From contig CAYXGW010000009.1 of the NCBI GenBank assembly GCA_964464595.1, positions 1 through 64,000 on the forward strand: a DNA stretch of 64,000 bases. Direction: 5' to 3'. Both the position numbers and the translations under genes were made by a program. Below are positions 43,370 through 52,316 of this stretch, piece by piece; within the stretch, counting starts at the first letter, position 1; the number at the start of each line of letters is the position of its first letter. The notes beneath the pieces were generated by a model, which was not told where the DNA came from, searched no databases, and was given only the letters and a program-made list of their open reading frames with translations. Source of the stretch: JADFJB01 sp964464595 (GTDB taxonomy: Bacteria; Zhuqueibacterota; JdFR-76; DREG01).

Positions 43370-44821
43370 TTATACGGTTTCAGCGAGATTGAATCTCATA
43401 TTGGGAGGAGTCATAGGACTATGAAGCCCTTTAAAATTTAAGATTAATTTCACTTCACCTTTTCCCATGTTTAACATACGGGCAATTTCTTCAACACTAT
43501 ACCCAACCGAAGAAAACTGGTAAATCTTTTCCATGGGATCTCCTTCATAAGGTAAGGGATTGAAAGGTCTCTCATTGAATTCATCTTGAAAAGATGTTTT
43601 TGTATTTTTGTGCACATCCAAAGTCTCCATACTCCGATTTTCCACCGGTTTCTTCTCTGGTATTTTTCGAAATGATTTTTTCTTCTTTTCTTCCTGCATG
43701 TTTTTCTGGATTTTACTGAGAACCTCTGTAAAGTGACTTTTATTTATTTTATGCTTCTTCAATTGGAGAAATTTTCGATTTTTTTTCAGATACAAAATCC
43801 ACCCCAATAGAAAGCTCATTATGAGAAGAAAAAAGCCAAGCTGTATATAGTTTTTGAAACTAGTGTTGAAAACTTGCGATGCTAAAGGCGAGTAAGAATT
43901 AGTTTCCGGAGATTCAAATGCTGGGATGAAACCGGGGTTTATGTCAGTTATTGTAACTCGGTTATCCTCAGGTACATCTGCAACATTTGTAGCAATAGCG
44001 GAGGAATCCGGTTGTGATAAGCTGTCGCTAGTACTGGTGATATTGCTTTCATTATTACTATTTATACTACTTTTGATATCACTATTAGTACCACTTTCAT
44101 TGTCACTATTATTTTTGATATTCGGCCATGCTATCGAAGAATCATTTTCTATAGAATTAATTTTATTCAAGTATTCATTAGCTTCACTATATTCGCCGTT
44201 TATAAAAACTGCTTTTTTAAAATTATATCTGGCTTTTACCCAATCATTCAATTTATAACGGAGTTTTCCACCTAGAAAATATGCTTCAGCATAACCAGGG
44301 TTTAATTTTATGGCAAAACGTACATTGGTTAAAGCGTCAGAATATTCACCGTTTTTAAAAAGCTGTATTGCTTTTTGATAATATTCTTGAGAAAATTTTA
44401 AACTTGGTTTTCTCTCGGGTTTAGATATTTTCCGGTTCTCCAAAATGACGATCTTTATATTATTTTTACTTTCATTTGTTTTTACGGATAATCTATTCGA
44501 AAGGACATTTTTGAAAGCTAACATTACTGTATTATTACCGAGTTCTAAAGCTTGGATATCAACACCTGTTTCATTTAATGATGCCAATAAGGCATCTTTA
44601 TTATCCTTCTGAATGGTGAGTGGAGAAATCTTGATAAGTGTAGTTGCCCGGGAATCAAAATTTAATATTTCATGAGAAACCGGGGTGTGTGTTGTTAAAT
44701 TTAGTTGAATGCCATTATCAATATTAGTTGTAGATATTTTTTCAATATAATTTTGCCCTAATACATTCACTGCCGTTAATAAGATAAATGTTAACGTTTG
44801 TAAGATTGAATAGTGCTTCAT
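43370..44821 (-). CDS. Secreted-TPR, transmembrane and helix-turn-helix protein
   Basis: A 483-residue protein of unusual build. Residues 1-22 are a signal peptide or anchor. About 23-145 is a beta-rich domain. Residues 145-215 are TPRs. A long Asn/Ser-rich linker runs to about 330. Residues 336-355 are a strong membrane segment, followed by Lys-rich cytoplasm. The last 65 residues have a short helix-turn-helix unit (Y-S-V-E-E-I-A-R-M-L-N-M-G-K-G-E-V), a tail seen on other flagellar-operon proteins. It could couple periplasmic sensing to a cytoplasmic partner. I do not recognise a named family. Confidence 0.7.
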   Translation of the reverse strand: MKHYSILQTLTFILLTAVNVLGQNYIEKISTTNIDNGIQLNLTTHTPVSHEILNFDSRATTLIKISPLTIQKDNKDALLASLNETGVDIQALELGNNTVMLAFKNVLSNRLSVKTNESKNNIKIVILENRKISKPERKPSLKFSQEYYQKAIQLFKNGEYSDALTNVRFAIKLNPGYAEAYFLGGKLRYKLNDWVKARYNFKKAVFINGEYSEANEYLNKINSIENDSSIAWPNIKNNSDNESGTNSDIKSSINSNNESNITSTSDSLSQPDSSAIATNVADVPEDNRVTITDINPGFIPAFESPETNSYSPLASQVFNTSFKNYIQLGFFLLIMSFLLGWILYLKKNRKFLQLKKHKINKSHFTEVLSKIQKNMQEEKKKKSFRKIPEKKPVENRSMETLDVHKNTKTSFQDEFNERPFNPLPYEGDPMEKIYQFSSVGYSVEEIARMLNMGKGEVKLILNFKGLHSPMTPPNMRFNLAETV

Positions 44822-44853
44822 TTATTTTATCTCCTCAACTGCCTTTTCTTTGG

Positions 44854-46074
44854 TTAATTTTTGAATGGAATATAAATTTCAAATTTTGTTCCTCGGCCTA
44901 ATTGGCTGTCCACTGAAATTGTTCCGTCATGTTTTTGCACAATTTGTTTACATATTGACAAGCCCAGTCCGGTACCACCAGAGGTTTTTTTTGTGGAGTA
45001 AAGCGGTTCGAAAATTTTTGTATGATCTTTGGGATCTATACCGGAGCCACTATCTTTTATAGTAATACAAACACCTGCATCACAGAGGCGAGTCCCGATT
45101 GTTAATTTTCCTTTGGCCAACATTGCATGCTCGGCATTGTTAATTAGATTAATGAAAACCTGTTGTAATTGAATCGGGTTACCATATATTTTTGGCAGGT
45201 CATCCGCTAAATTCGTACTTATTTCAATTTGATTTATTTTCAAATTATGGCACGTTAATTCCAGGGAATTGTTAATGACATGGTTAATGTTTATTTCTTC
45301 GTCGGTATTTTCATTATCCGTTCCTCGTGCAAAAGATAAGAGCGCATGAATGAGTTTTGATACTCGATTAGCCTGGGTTTCAATTATTTTCATCTTGTAT
45401 TGTATCTGGTCGGGTAATGAATTAGATTCGATCAATAATTGAAGGCGTCCCAGAATTGTGGTCATTGGATTATTAATTTCATGTGCAATACTTCCGGCTA
45501 ATTCACCCAACGAAACCATTTTATTCGTCATCTTAAACTGGTTGGTTATTCTTTCAAGTATGCTCTCTTTTTCAGTTAGTTTTAAGTTTAGTTTGAGAAT
45601 TTCTATTTTATCTGATATGAGAGTACACAACATTTTAAGATGGTTAAGGACTGATTCATTTTCGAGAAGAATTGAATTCTCCGGTAAGATTTCAATAACA
45701 CCTATTGGATGTTTGTTCTGGTGCAATGGCATAAATACGGTTTGTGACGGATTAATTTCATCATAAAAAAACTCTGTTTCCGAAATAAATACTTCATTGT
45801 GAAGTTGAGCCCAGGAAATAATTCCCTCTTCCAATTGGTGGTTTACAAATCCCTGAAATTGCTGCGGAAATACATCAGAGACAAAATGCAATTTTTTAGC
45901 TTCGTCATATTCAAATAATGTAATACTTTTGCAAGGAAGTATTTTTTGAATTATTTCACGATAACGATTCAAAAATATTACCCAGTCATTTACGCCATTT
46001 AACATTTGGAAAAATTTAATGAAGTCAAACTTTGTACTAACAGATTTATCATTTTCATGCATGGCCAGAGGCAT
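44854..46074 (-). CDS. Cytoplasmic histidine kinase (GAF-like, HisKA, HATPase)
   Basis: A kinase of about 406 residues with an N-terminal GAF-like region (about 15-160), the dimerisation domain with the phospho-His in G-S-I-A-H-E-I-N-N-P (near 198), and an ATPase domain with F-I-N-L-I-N-N-A-E-H-A, D-S-G-S-G-I and G-G-T-G-L-G-L. No membrane segment. It resembles NtrB/FlgS-type kinases that drive sigma-54 flagellar genes. Two sigma-54 promoters in this window make that role attractive, but no matching activator gene is present here. The frame opens at GTG, and the ATG at 46074 with GGAG is preferred. Confidence 0.85.
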   Translation of the reverse strand: MPLAMHENDKSVSTKFDFIKFFQMLNGVNDWVIFLNRYREIIQKILPCKSITLFEYDEAKKLHFVSDVFPQQFQGFVNHQLEEGIISWAQLHNEVFISETEFFYDEINPSQTVFMPLHQNKHPIGVIEILPENSILLENESVLNHLKMLCTLISDKIEILKLNLKLTEKESILERITNQFKMTNKMVSLGELAGSIAHEINNPMTTILGRLQLLIESNSLPDQIQYKMKIIETQANRVSKLIHALLSFARGTDNENTDEEININHVINNSLELTCHNLKINQIEISTNLADDLPKIYGNPIQLQQVFINLINNAEHAMLAKGKLTIGTRLCDAGVCITIKDSGSGIDPKDHTKIFEPLYSTKKTSGGTGLGLSICKQIVQKHDGTISVDSQLGRGTKFEIYIPFKN

Positions 46075-47014
46075 ATTCACTCCATTGATTTTTTTGGTTA
46101 TTGCTTAATTTCTTACTCCCCGGGCGGTTTCGGACCAAATCAAACAAGGCTTGTTCTTTTTCGATTTCCTGACTAATTTTCTTAAAATAGTAGTCTTCAT
46201 CAATACTGCCATTCCCAGTCAAAACTAAATTTAGTGCAAGAATGGCGCCCTCTTGGAAGCAATTTGTTGAAAGATCTCCCGAAAAACCTGCACCAATTTT
46301 TTTGGTTAAGTAATTTGCAAAATGGATAATCCAGGCAAGCTTAGGATGTTTCAGCGCTAATTGCGGTTTGTGATGAAAATAGATACCTTCCACAATTGAA
46401 TCCGAAAGGTTCCATTTTTCTGTAAGCCATGCACCTGCGTGTGCATGGTTGATTCCCGATAATTGCTGTTCTTCCACTTCAAACATTGGGATATCTTCTT
46501 CCATCATTTGTTTGATAATATTTTCAAATTCATTTCTAAAATGCAAGCTAATGACATATTTGCCCAAATCATGCAAAAGACCGGTTGCAAAAGCTTCTCC
46601 GGCTGGCTGGTAGCCACATTCCCTGGCAAGTAAACGGCTGGCAAGTGCAGTACAAATGGAATGTTCCCAAAAAAGATAAATATCAAATGGAGCGGTCTTA
46701 TTATAGCTGGAAAATCGATCTATAACTGATACACTCAATCCGAAATTTTTAAGCGTTTCAAAACCAAGAACTACTATCGCCAAAGTAATTGTATTTATCT
46801 TTCTTGGGAATCCATAATAAGAAGAGTTTGCAAGTTTCAAAACCTGGGCAGCGAGAACCTGGTCTCCTGAAATAATTTTATCCAGTGTTTGAGCAGAAGA
46901 TGAAGGATGATCAATAATCTCAATCATTCTAGCGATCGTTGTGGGTAATGTCGGCAAATCAAAAATATGCTGAATTGAATTTTTGATTTGTTCTGACTTA
47001 ATAATTTTGCTCAA
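46055..47014 (-). CDS. HDOD domain protein
   Basis: A 319-residue protein dominated by an HDOD domain (about 10-220): L-P-T-L-P-T-T-I-A-R, then L-K-L-A-N-S-S-Y-Y-G-F and L-L-H-D-L-G-K. HDOD proteins are signalling adaptors related to HD phosphohydrolases, usually without catalysis, although here the L-H-D-L-G-K pair of an HD site is kept. The start is TTG with GGAG. It lies between the charged small protein and the histidine kinase in the fli/flh operon. A second HDOD gene is at 58.3 kb. Confidence 0.85.
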   Translation of the reverse strand: MSKIIKSEQIKNSIQHIFDLPTLPTTIARMIEIIDHPSSSAQTLDKIISGDQVLAAQVLKLANSSYYGFPRKINTITLAIVVLGFETLKNFGLSVSVIDRFSSYNKTAPFDIYLFWEHSICTALASRLLARECGYQPAGEAFATGLLHDLGKYVISLHFRNEFENIIKQMMEEDIPMFEVEEQQLSGINHAHAGAWLTEKWNLSDSIVEGIYFHHKPQLALKHPKLAWIIHFANYLTKKIGAGFSGDLSTNCFQEGAILALNLVLTGNGSIDEDYYFKKISQEIEKEQALFDLVRNRPGSKKLSNNQKNQWSEYASGHA

Positions 47015-47030
47015 AAATATGCTCCAAAAC

Positions 47031-47342
47031 CTAAACTGTTATGTCGATTAGATGTCCCATCTTAGATTCAAGTTTTTCTGTGTTATCTTCTGATGAATTT
47101 TCGGGTCTACGGAATTTCCTTTTCTTTTTTCTTCTGTTGTGGTTCCGATCTTCATCCCGAATCTCTACTTTTTCTCCTTGTTTTGATTCTTTTGTTGTAG
47201 TCGCTTTTTTAGAAGCATCAAGCTTTAATTGCTCTTTTATTTGTTCTTTGGTAACTTCCGGTATTACGCGTGATGAATCATGAATTTTTTGTACTAAAGG
47301 AATCTTTGAAAGATTATCCTGCAAATGTAAGGGCTCTACCAT
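47031..47342 (-). CDS. Small charged flagellar-operon protein of unknown function
   Basis: A 103-residue protein, very rich in Lys, Glu and Arg. Residues 45-85 are strongly charged and probably disordered (R-R-K-K-K-R-K-F-R-R). The short conserved-looking tail G-H-L-I-D-I-T-V resembles the end of small proteins coded in flagellar operons after fliA. No domain is recognised and no signal peptide is seen. An AGGAGG site lies before the ATG at 47342. It is 20 bp after fliA, so it is co-expressed with it. Confidence 0.65.
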   Translation of the reverse strand: MVEPLHLQDNLSKIPLVQKIHDSSRVIPEVTKEQIKEQLKLDASKKATTTKESKQGEKVEIRDEDRNHNRRKKKRKFRRPENSSEDNTEKLESKMGHLIDITV

Positions 47343-47362
47343 AGCCCCTCCTTGTCAATCGT

Positions 47363-48169
47363 TCATGAATAAATAAATTCTTTAAGTTTTAACCTAAGGC
47401 GTTGAATCGCTTTGGTATGGATTTGAGAAACTCTTGATTCGGAAACTTGCATCACCATACCAATCTCTTTGAGTGTTAGATCTTCATAATAATACAATGC
47501 TAATACTAATTTTTCGTTTTCCGGCAAACTATTCAAATAGTCAACCAGAATATCATTTAACTCATCATTCTCCATTATTTTAATCGGATCTTCAGATTTA
47601 ACATTGGTGATCAGATCATACAGACTTCCATTGGTTTCGCTGGACTCATAGAATTCACGATCCAGAGACATCATTGAATTGTCGCCAACCTTAGAAAGCA
47701 TATGTTCATATTCTTCCAGGTTCATTTGCAATTCATCTGCAATTTCTTCAGCGGTTGCCACACGTCCAAGCTGCGATTCGATACTTATAATGGCTTTTTC
47801 AAGCTTTTTCGCTTTGCTGCGAACCGAGCGTGGTACCCAATCCAAAGCTCTTAGTTCATCCAGGATAGATCCTCGAATTCTTGGCACGACATAAGTCTCA
47901 AATTTCACACCCATTTTTATATCGAATCTATCAATAGCAGCAAGCAGACCCATTGTTCCCGCGCTTACCAAATCATCATAATTCACAGAATTGGGAAGCG
48001 TAAGAATCATTCTTCCAACCACATATTTTACCAAAGGAAGATATTTTATGAGTAGCCTTTCCTTTAAAGCTCGGCTCTTGGATTTATTGTACATTTGCCA
48101 CAAATCATTCGTGTCTTCTTTCTGATTTGCACTTTTATATTCCTTCGCTGCAACTGTCTGCAGTGTCAT
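47363..48169 (-). CDS. fliA: FliA, flagellar sigma factor (sigma-28)
   Basis: A 268-residue sigma-28. Region 2 is at about 25-95 (V-S-A-G-T-M-G-L-L-A-A-I-D-R-F-D and the conserved F-E-T-Y-V-V-P-R-I-R-G-S-I-L-D). Region 3 is at about 120-185. Region 4 is at about 205-262 (L-T-L-K-E-I-G-M-V-M-Q-V-S-E-S-R-V-S-Q-I-H). FliA directs late genes such as flagellin, whose promoter in this window fits the type. It directly follows flhG. The start ATG has a GGAG site. FlgM, the anti-sigma partner, was not found here. Confidence 0.96.
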   Translation of the reverse strand: MTLQTVAAKEYKSANQKEDTNDLWQMYNKSKSRALKERLLIKYLPLVKYVVGRMILTLPNSVNYDDLVSAGTMGLLAAIDRFDIKMGVKFETYVVPRIRGSILDELRALDWVPRSVRSKAKKLEKAIISIESQLGRVATAEEIADELQMNLEEYEHMLSKVGDNSMMSLDREFYESSETNGSLYDLITNVKSEDPIKIMENDELNDILVDYLNSLPENEKLVLALYYYEDLTLKEIGMVMQVSESRVSQIHTKAIQRLRLKLKEFIYS

Positions 48170-48188
48170 AACTTTCTCTCCTTTTAAT

Positions 48189-49046
48189 TTAGCTTGTGCT
48201 GAACTCTATAATCGACTCATAGCCACTATGTGCCGATTCTAGCCAACGATTCATAATTTTCTCAAGTTGATCAATAAATGAACTGGGCTCTTCCGTTAGT
48301 GCTAAAGGTTTTTGTTGCTGCACAGATTGCACTACTTCCTCCGAATAATTAAGGCTGCCTAAATAATTGATTTGCCTGTGCAAGAATTTTTCTGTAATGA
48401 GATCAAATTTCTTATAGGCTTCAAAGGCATCGTCTTCCGATCTTACAAAATTCAAAATTAGGTGTAACGGTATATGAGGATAAAAATAAGTCATCATTTT
48501 AACAACAGCGTATGCATCGGTTATTGATGTCGGTTCAGGTGTGGAAACAACGAATACTTCATCGCAGGATGCCAATTCACCAAAAACCAGGGAAGATATT
48601 CCTGATGGTGCATCGATGCATACATAATCAAATTTACCGTCTAATTGCTGAAATTGAATTCGAAGGTGGTTTAAAAATTCATCTTTTGAATTTAACAATT
48701 CCAATTCGCCGGAACCTGTCGTTAAAATAGATAAATAATCCTGGTAAGGAAAGATTACATCTTTCAATAATTTCTTACCTTGCTTAACATCTAAAAAGCC
48801 GAATTCAGGAGCTGTATCAGTCAAAATGGATATATTCGATAAATTTACATCTCCATCAATTAGCAAAGTCGAGCGCTGGTTTTTAGCTAACAAAAGAGAG
48901 AAATTGAGTGCAATTACACTTTTACCGGCTCCACCTTTTCCGGAAGTAATTCCTATCCTTTTGGTTGCTATTGAATTTTCAACCCTGGGAAAGGTTTCTT
49001 TTCCAGGAATTAGATCTCGTAACTTAGAGGCTTGATCTTTAGTCAT
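48189..49046 (-). CDS. flhG: FlhG (FleN/YlxH), MinD-like ATPase
   Basis: A 285-residue MinD/ParA-type ATPase. The deviant Walker A motif is G-K-G-G-A-G-K-S at residues 36-43, with D-G-D-V-N-L-S-N-I near 66 and I-D-A-P-S-G-I-S-S near 150. FlhG works with FlhF to set the number and place of flagella. The ATG overlaps the stop of flhF by 4 bp, and fliA follows it by 19 bp. It has a typical length. A C-terminal membrane-targeting helix was not clearly seen. Confidence 0.94.
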   Translation of the reverse strand: MTKDQASKLRDLIPGKETFPRVENSIATKRIGITSGKGGAGKSVIALNFSLLLAKNQRSTLLIDGDVNLSNISILTDTAPEFGFLDVKQGKKLLKDVIFPYQDYLSILTTGSGELELLNSKDEFLNHLRIQFQQLDGKFDYVCIDAPSGISSLVFGELASCDEVFVVSTPEPTSITDAYAVVKMMTYFYPHIPLHLILNFVRSEDDAFEAYKKFDLITEKFLHRQINYLGSLNYSEEVVQSVQQQKPLALTEEPSSFIDQLEKIMNRWLESAHSGYESIIEFSTS

Positions 49047-50254
49047 AATTTTTTCTCTCCCATAATCATATTTGAAATCATCATCGCATTAACTTCCTTG
49101 ATATCTTCAGGGACATTTTGTCCGGTTGAAATAAATGAAACAGGCTTTCTGGCTTGATGAATGATGTTTAAAATATTACCGGCTGTCTCTGTTTCATCGT
49201 ATTTTGTGAATAATAGATTATCTATAGGCAGAATTGAATAATTGGTTAAAACATCTTGCAAATTGGCGAGATTGCTGGTTAAACTCATCACCAGGCTGAT
49301 TTCCAGGTTTGGGCACCGGTCCAGAAATTTTGTGAGTTCTAAGATCGCATCCAAATTCTTTTGGCTCCTTCCGGGAGTATCTATGTAAATGATTTCCATG
49401 TCCTGCAATCTTGTTAAGGCATGTTTCATTTCGTTTGGAGAATAAACCACTTCAAGCGGCGCCTTGGTTATATTGGCATAGGTTTTAAGCTGTTCGATCG
49501 CACCAATTCTATATGTATCCGTTGATATTAATCCTACTTTCCGATTATTGTATACCGTATCAATAGCAGATAATTTTGCTATGCAGGTTGTCTTACCAAC
49601 ACCCGTTGGTCCAATGAATGCTTTAATCTTTTTTCCGGAATGTTCGTTTTTGTGAATAGCATCAAATTCAGAAACATATTTTTCAATATTCTTTCCAAGC
49701 ATTCCCTTTACTAATTTTCTTGTTACCCTGGTATTGGATTTAATTTCTCGTTCGACTTTTCTTAGTAAGACAGCTGCTAATTTTTTTTCTATACCTTTAG
49801 AAACCACCATCGCATAAACATCCATGAATATTGGTGGAAATTCGGGATAACCATTATTTTGCAATAGAGTGGTAATTGAAGCCAATTGGCTTTTTATATC
49901 TTCAAATTCACGCCAGGAAGAAAAATTTTCTGTGTTGGAACGGCCGGAGAACGGGTCTTTATTTGAAAAATTATGCTGGGAAGAAGCTGGCCTTTCCGAT
50001 TTACCAAGAAGTGTATTAATCCTGGAAATTGAAGCTGCTGAATTATTGGAGTCAGACGTAAATAATTGATTGGCGATATTATTATTTTTTTTATAATCGT
50101 CATCCAGGGCGGCTGTAACTTCCACAAATCTTTTCTTTGTTTTGGGATCTGATTTCTCCTGAACATGCAAAATAATTGCATGGTCTCCCAAAATATCTTT
50201 AACTTGTTGCATTGCAACCTTGGTATCTGAAGCGGAGAATTTTTTAATTTTCAT
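49043..50254 (-). CDS. flhF: FlhF, SRP-type GTPase
   Basis: A 403-residue SRP-family GTPase. Residues 1-110 are the basic, low-complexity B region. A helical N domain follows (about 130-205). The G domain has G1 G-P-T-G-V-G-K-T at 215-222, I-D-T-P-G-R-S near 291 and T-K-Y-D-E-T near 355. FlhF recruits the first flagellar proteins to the cell pole. Its stop overlaps flhG, its regulator. The start ATG lies inside the end of flhA. Confidence 0.95.
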   Translation of the reverse strand: MKIKKFSASDTKVAMQQVKDILGDHAIILHVQEKSDPKTKKRFVEVTAALDDDYKKNNNIANQLFTSDSNNSAASISRINTLLGKSERPASSQHNFSNKDPFSGRSNTENFSSWREFEDIKSQLASITTLLQNNGYPEFPPIFMDVYAMVVSKGIEKKLAAVLLRKVEREIKSNTRVTRKLVKGMLGKNIEKYVSEFDAIHKNEHSGKKIKAFIGPTGVGKTTCIAKLSAIDTVYNNRKVGLISTDTYRIGAIEQLKTYANITKAPLEVVYSPNEMKHALTRLQDMEIIYIDTPGRSQKNLDAILELTKFLDRCPNLEISLVMSLTSNLANLQDVLTNYSILPIDNLLFTKYDETETAGNILNIIHQARKPVSFISTGQNVPEDIKEVNAMMISNMIMGEKKL

Positions 50255-52313
50255 TGTCTAACCTTACTATTCCAATTGATTGAATATCTACTTCACTTGG
50301 GATTTCATTATAAGACAATACGGCTGTTTGAGGAAATGCAAGTTCTAATAGCCTTCTCAAAAAGGACCGTATTGCGGGAGAACATAATATCAAAGGATTT
50401 AAGTTTCTGTGTGTCATGATTCCTGATTCCTTTTCAACAGCACGATATAGAGCTTTAAGGGTATCAGGAGGTAAATTGAGGCCGATATTCTTATTTTGTG
50501 CTAAATTATCAGCCAGGTATTTTTCTAACGAAGGCTCAAGAGTCAAAGTGTAAACTACATTGTCTTCTGATAAATAGGGTTTATAGATTGTCTTCGCCAA
50601 GTTGCCCCTAACAAATTCAGTCAATATATCGGGCTCTTTGGTTAAATTTGAATGGTCAGCTAGAGTTTCCAAAATTGAGACCAAATCTCTTATAGAAACT
50701 CTTTCCCTAAGAAGGTTTTGTAACACTTTCTGCACTTGCCCGATTGTAAGAAGATTTGGAATTAATTCCTCAACAATTGTATTGTTTTCTTGCTTTACAT
50801 TATCAACCAAATCATTAACATCTTCCCGCGTCAAAATTTCATCAGCATGCTTTTTGAGAATTTCTTTCAAATGGGTTACAAGCACAGCACCCGGCTCGAT
50901 AATTGTGTACCCTTCTTTTTCAGCTTCATCTTTTTTATTCGTCGATATCCAGACAGCAGGTAATCCAAAAGCAGGATCTTTTGTCTCAATTCCATCAAAC
51001 TTGTTAGTCAATTCACCAGCCGGAAGGGCCATAATTCTATTTAGATAAATTTCGCCTTTGGCAACTTCAGCTCCCCTTATTTTAATCACGTAATCCTCTG
51101 GTCCCAATCCAATATTATCTCTAATTCTAATTGGCGGTACGATAATACCTATTTCCAATGCGCATTGCTTTCGAATAGAGGTTATCCTGTGTAAAAGATC
51201 CCCGTTATTCTCTTCATCTACTAGTGGTATTAAACCGTAACCTATTTCGATCTCTAATGGATCTACTTGTAAGTAACGATTGAAGTTTTCTTCTTCATGC
51301 TCTTTGCTCTCTTCTAGTTCAGATTGTTTTTGTAATTCAATATCCTTATTAGAAGAGATTACACTTCGAGCCACAAAAGCACTTAAACTTGCCAAAATAA
51401 AAAATGGTAATGAAGGTAACCCCGGAGTAAAACCAAACATGAATAATGAAATTGAAACAATGTATAACGCTCTGGGTTGACTCAGGATCTGCTTGGTTAA
51501 ATCTTCACCTAAATTAGAATCCGAAGATGCCCTTGTTACAATTACACCAGCGCTAGTTGACAAAATCAATGCGGGTATTTGAGATACCAATCCGTCACCA
51601 ATTGTCAAAAGCATATAAGTTTGTAAAGCGTCTGATAAATCCATATCTTTTTGAAATACCCCGATGATGAACCCACCCAGGATATTCACTACAGTTACAA
51701 TCAACCCTGCAATTGCATCGCCTCTTACAAATTTCGAGGCGCCATCCATAGCTCCGTAAAAGTCAGCTTCTTTTGAAATTTTTTCACGCCTCGATCTGGC
51801 TTCCATTTCATCTACCAGGCCTGCATTTAAATCAGCGTCTATTGCCATCTGTTTACCGGGCATGGCATCCAAAGTAAATCGTGCAGCTACTTCTGCAATT
51901 CTACCAGCACCTTTGGTGATAACCACAAATTGAATAATTACTAAAATCAGGAAAATAATAAATCCGACTACATAATTACCCCCAACAACAAAATCACCAA
52001 ACGCCGAAATGACATTACCTGCGTAGCCATCTCCTAAAATGAGTCGCGTTGAAGCCACATTAAGCGAAAGTCTAAAAAGGGTCAATATCAGAAGCATACC
52101 GGGGAAAACGGAAAATTCGAGTGGTTCTTTTAAATAGAGTGAAACCAGTAACACAGTTAGAGCGAAAGTGATGTTTACAACCAATAACAAATCCATAAAA
52201 CCGGTGGGTATCGGCACTATCATGATCGCCAGAATCATGATAATGCCAAATGCAATTAAGATATCGCTATGGCCAATAATCCGGGAGATCATATTTCTTT
52301 CTGGTTGATTCAC
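50244..52313 (-). CDS. flhA: FlhA, export gate protein
   Basis: A 689-residue export gate subunit. Residues 15-320 carry about eight membrane helices, with the FHIPEP-type loop (about 150-175: F-T-L-D-A-M-P-G-K-Q-M-A-I-D-A-D-L). The cytoplasmic domain is at about 360-689. FlhA forms the nonameric ring that receives chaperone-substrate complexes and couples export to the proton gradient. The frame opens with a GTG at 52313 and has an ATG seven codons later with AGAAAG ahead of it, so the start could be either. Confidence 0.96.
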   Translation of the reverse strand: MNQPERNMISRIIGHSDILIAFGIIMILAIMIVPIPTGFMDLLLVVNITFALTVLLVSLYLKEPLEFSVFPGMLLILTLFRLSLNVASTRLILGDGYAGNVISAFGDFVVGGNYVVGFIIFLILVIIQFVVITKGAGRIAEVAARFTLDAMPGKQMAIDADLNAGLVDEMEARSRREKISKEADFYGAMDGASKFVRGDAIAGLIVTVVNILGGFIIGVFQKDMDLSDALQTYMLLTIGDGLVSQIPALILSTSAGVIVTRASSDSNLGEDLTKQILSQPRALYIVSISLFMFGFTPGLPSLPFFILASLSAFVARSVISSNKDIELQKQSELEESKEHEEENFNRYLQVDPLEIEIGYGLIPLVDEENNGDLLHRITSIRKQCALEIGIIVPPIRIRDNIGLGPEDYVIKIRGAEVAKGEIYLNRIMALPAGELTNKFDGIETKDPAFGLPAVWISTNKKDEAEKEGYTIIEPGAVLVTHLKEILKKHADEILTREDVNDLVDNVKQENNTIVEELIPNLLTIGQVQKVLQNLLRERVSIRDLVSILETLADHSNLTKEPDILTEFVRGNLAKTIYKPYLSEDNVVYTLTLEPSLEKYLADNLAQNKNIGLNLPPDTLKALYRAVEKESGIMTHRNLNPLILCSPAIRSFLRRLLELAFPQTAVLSYNEIPSEVDIQSIGIVRLDNEN

Positions 52314-52316
52314 TTA

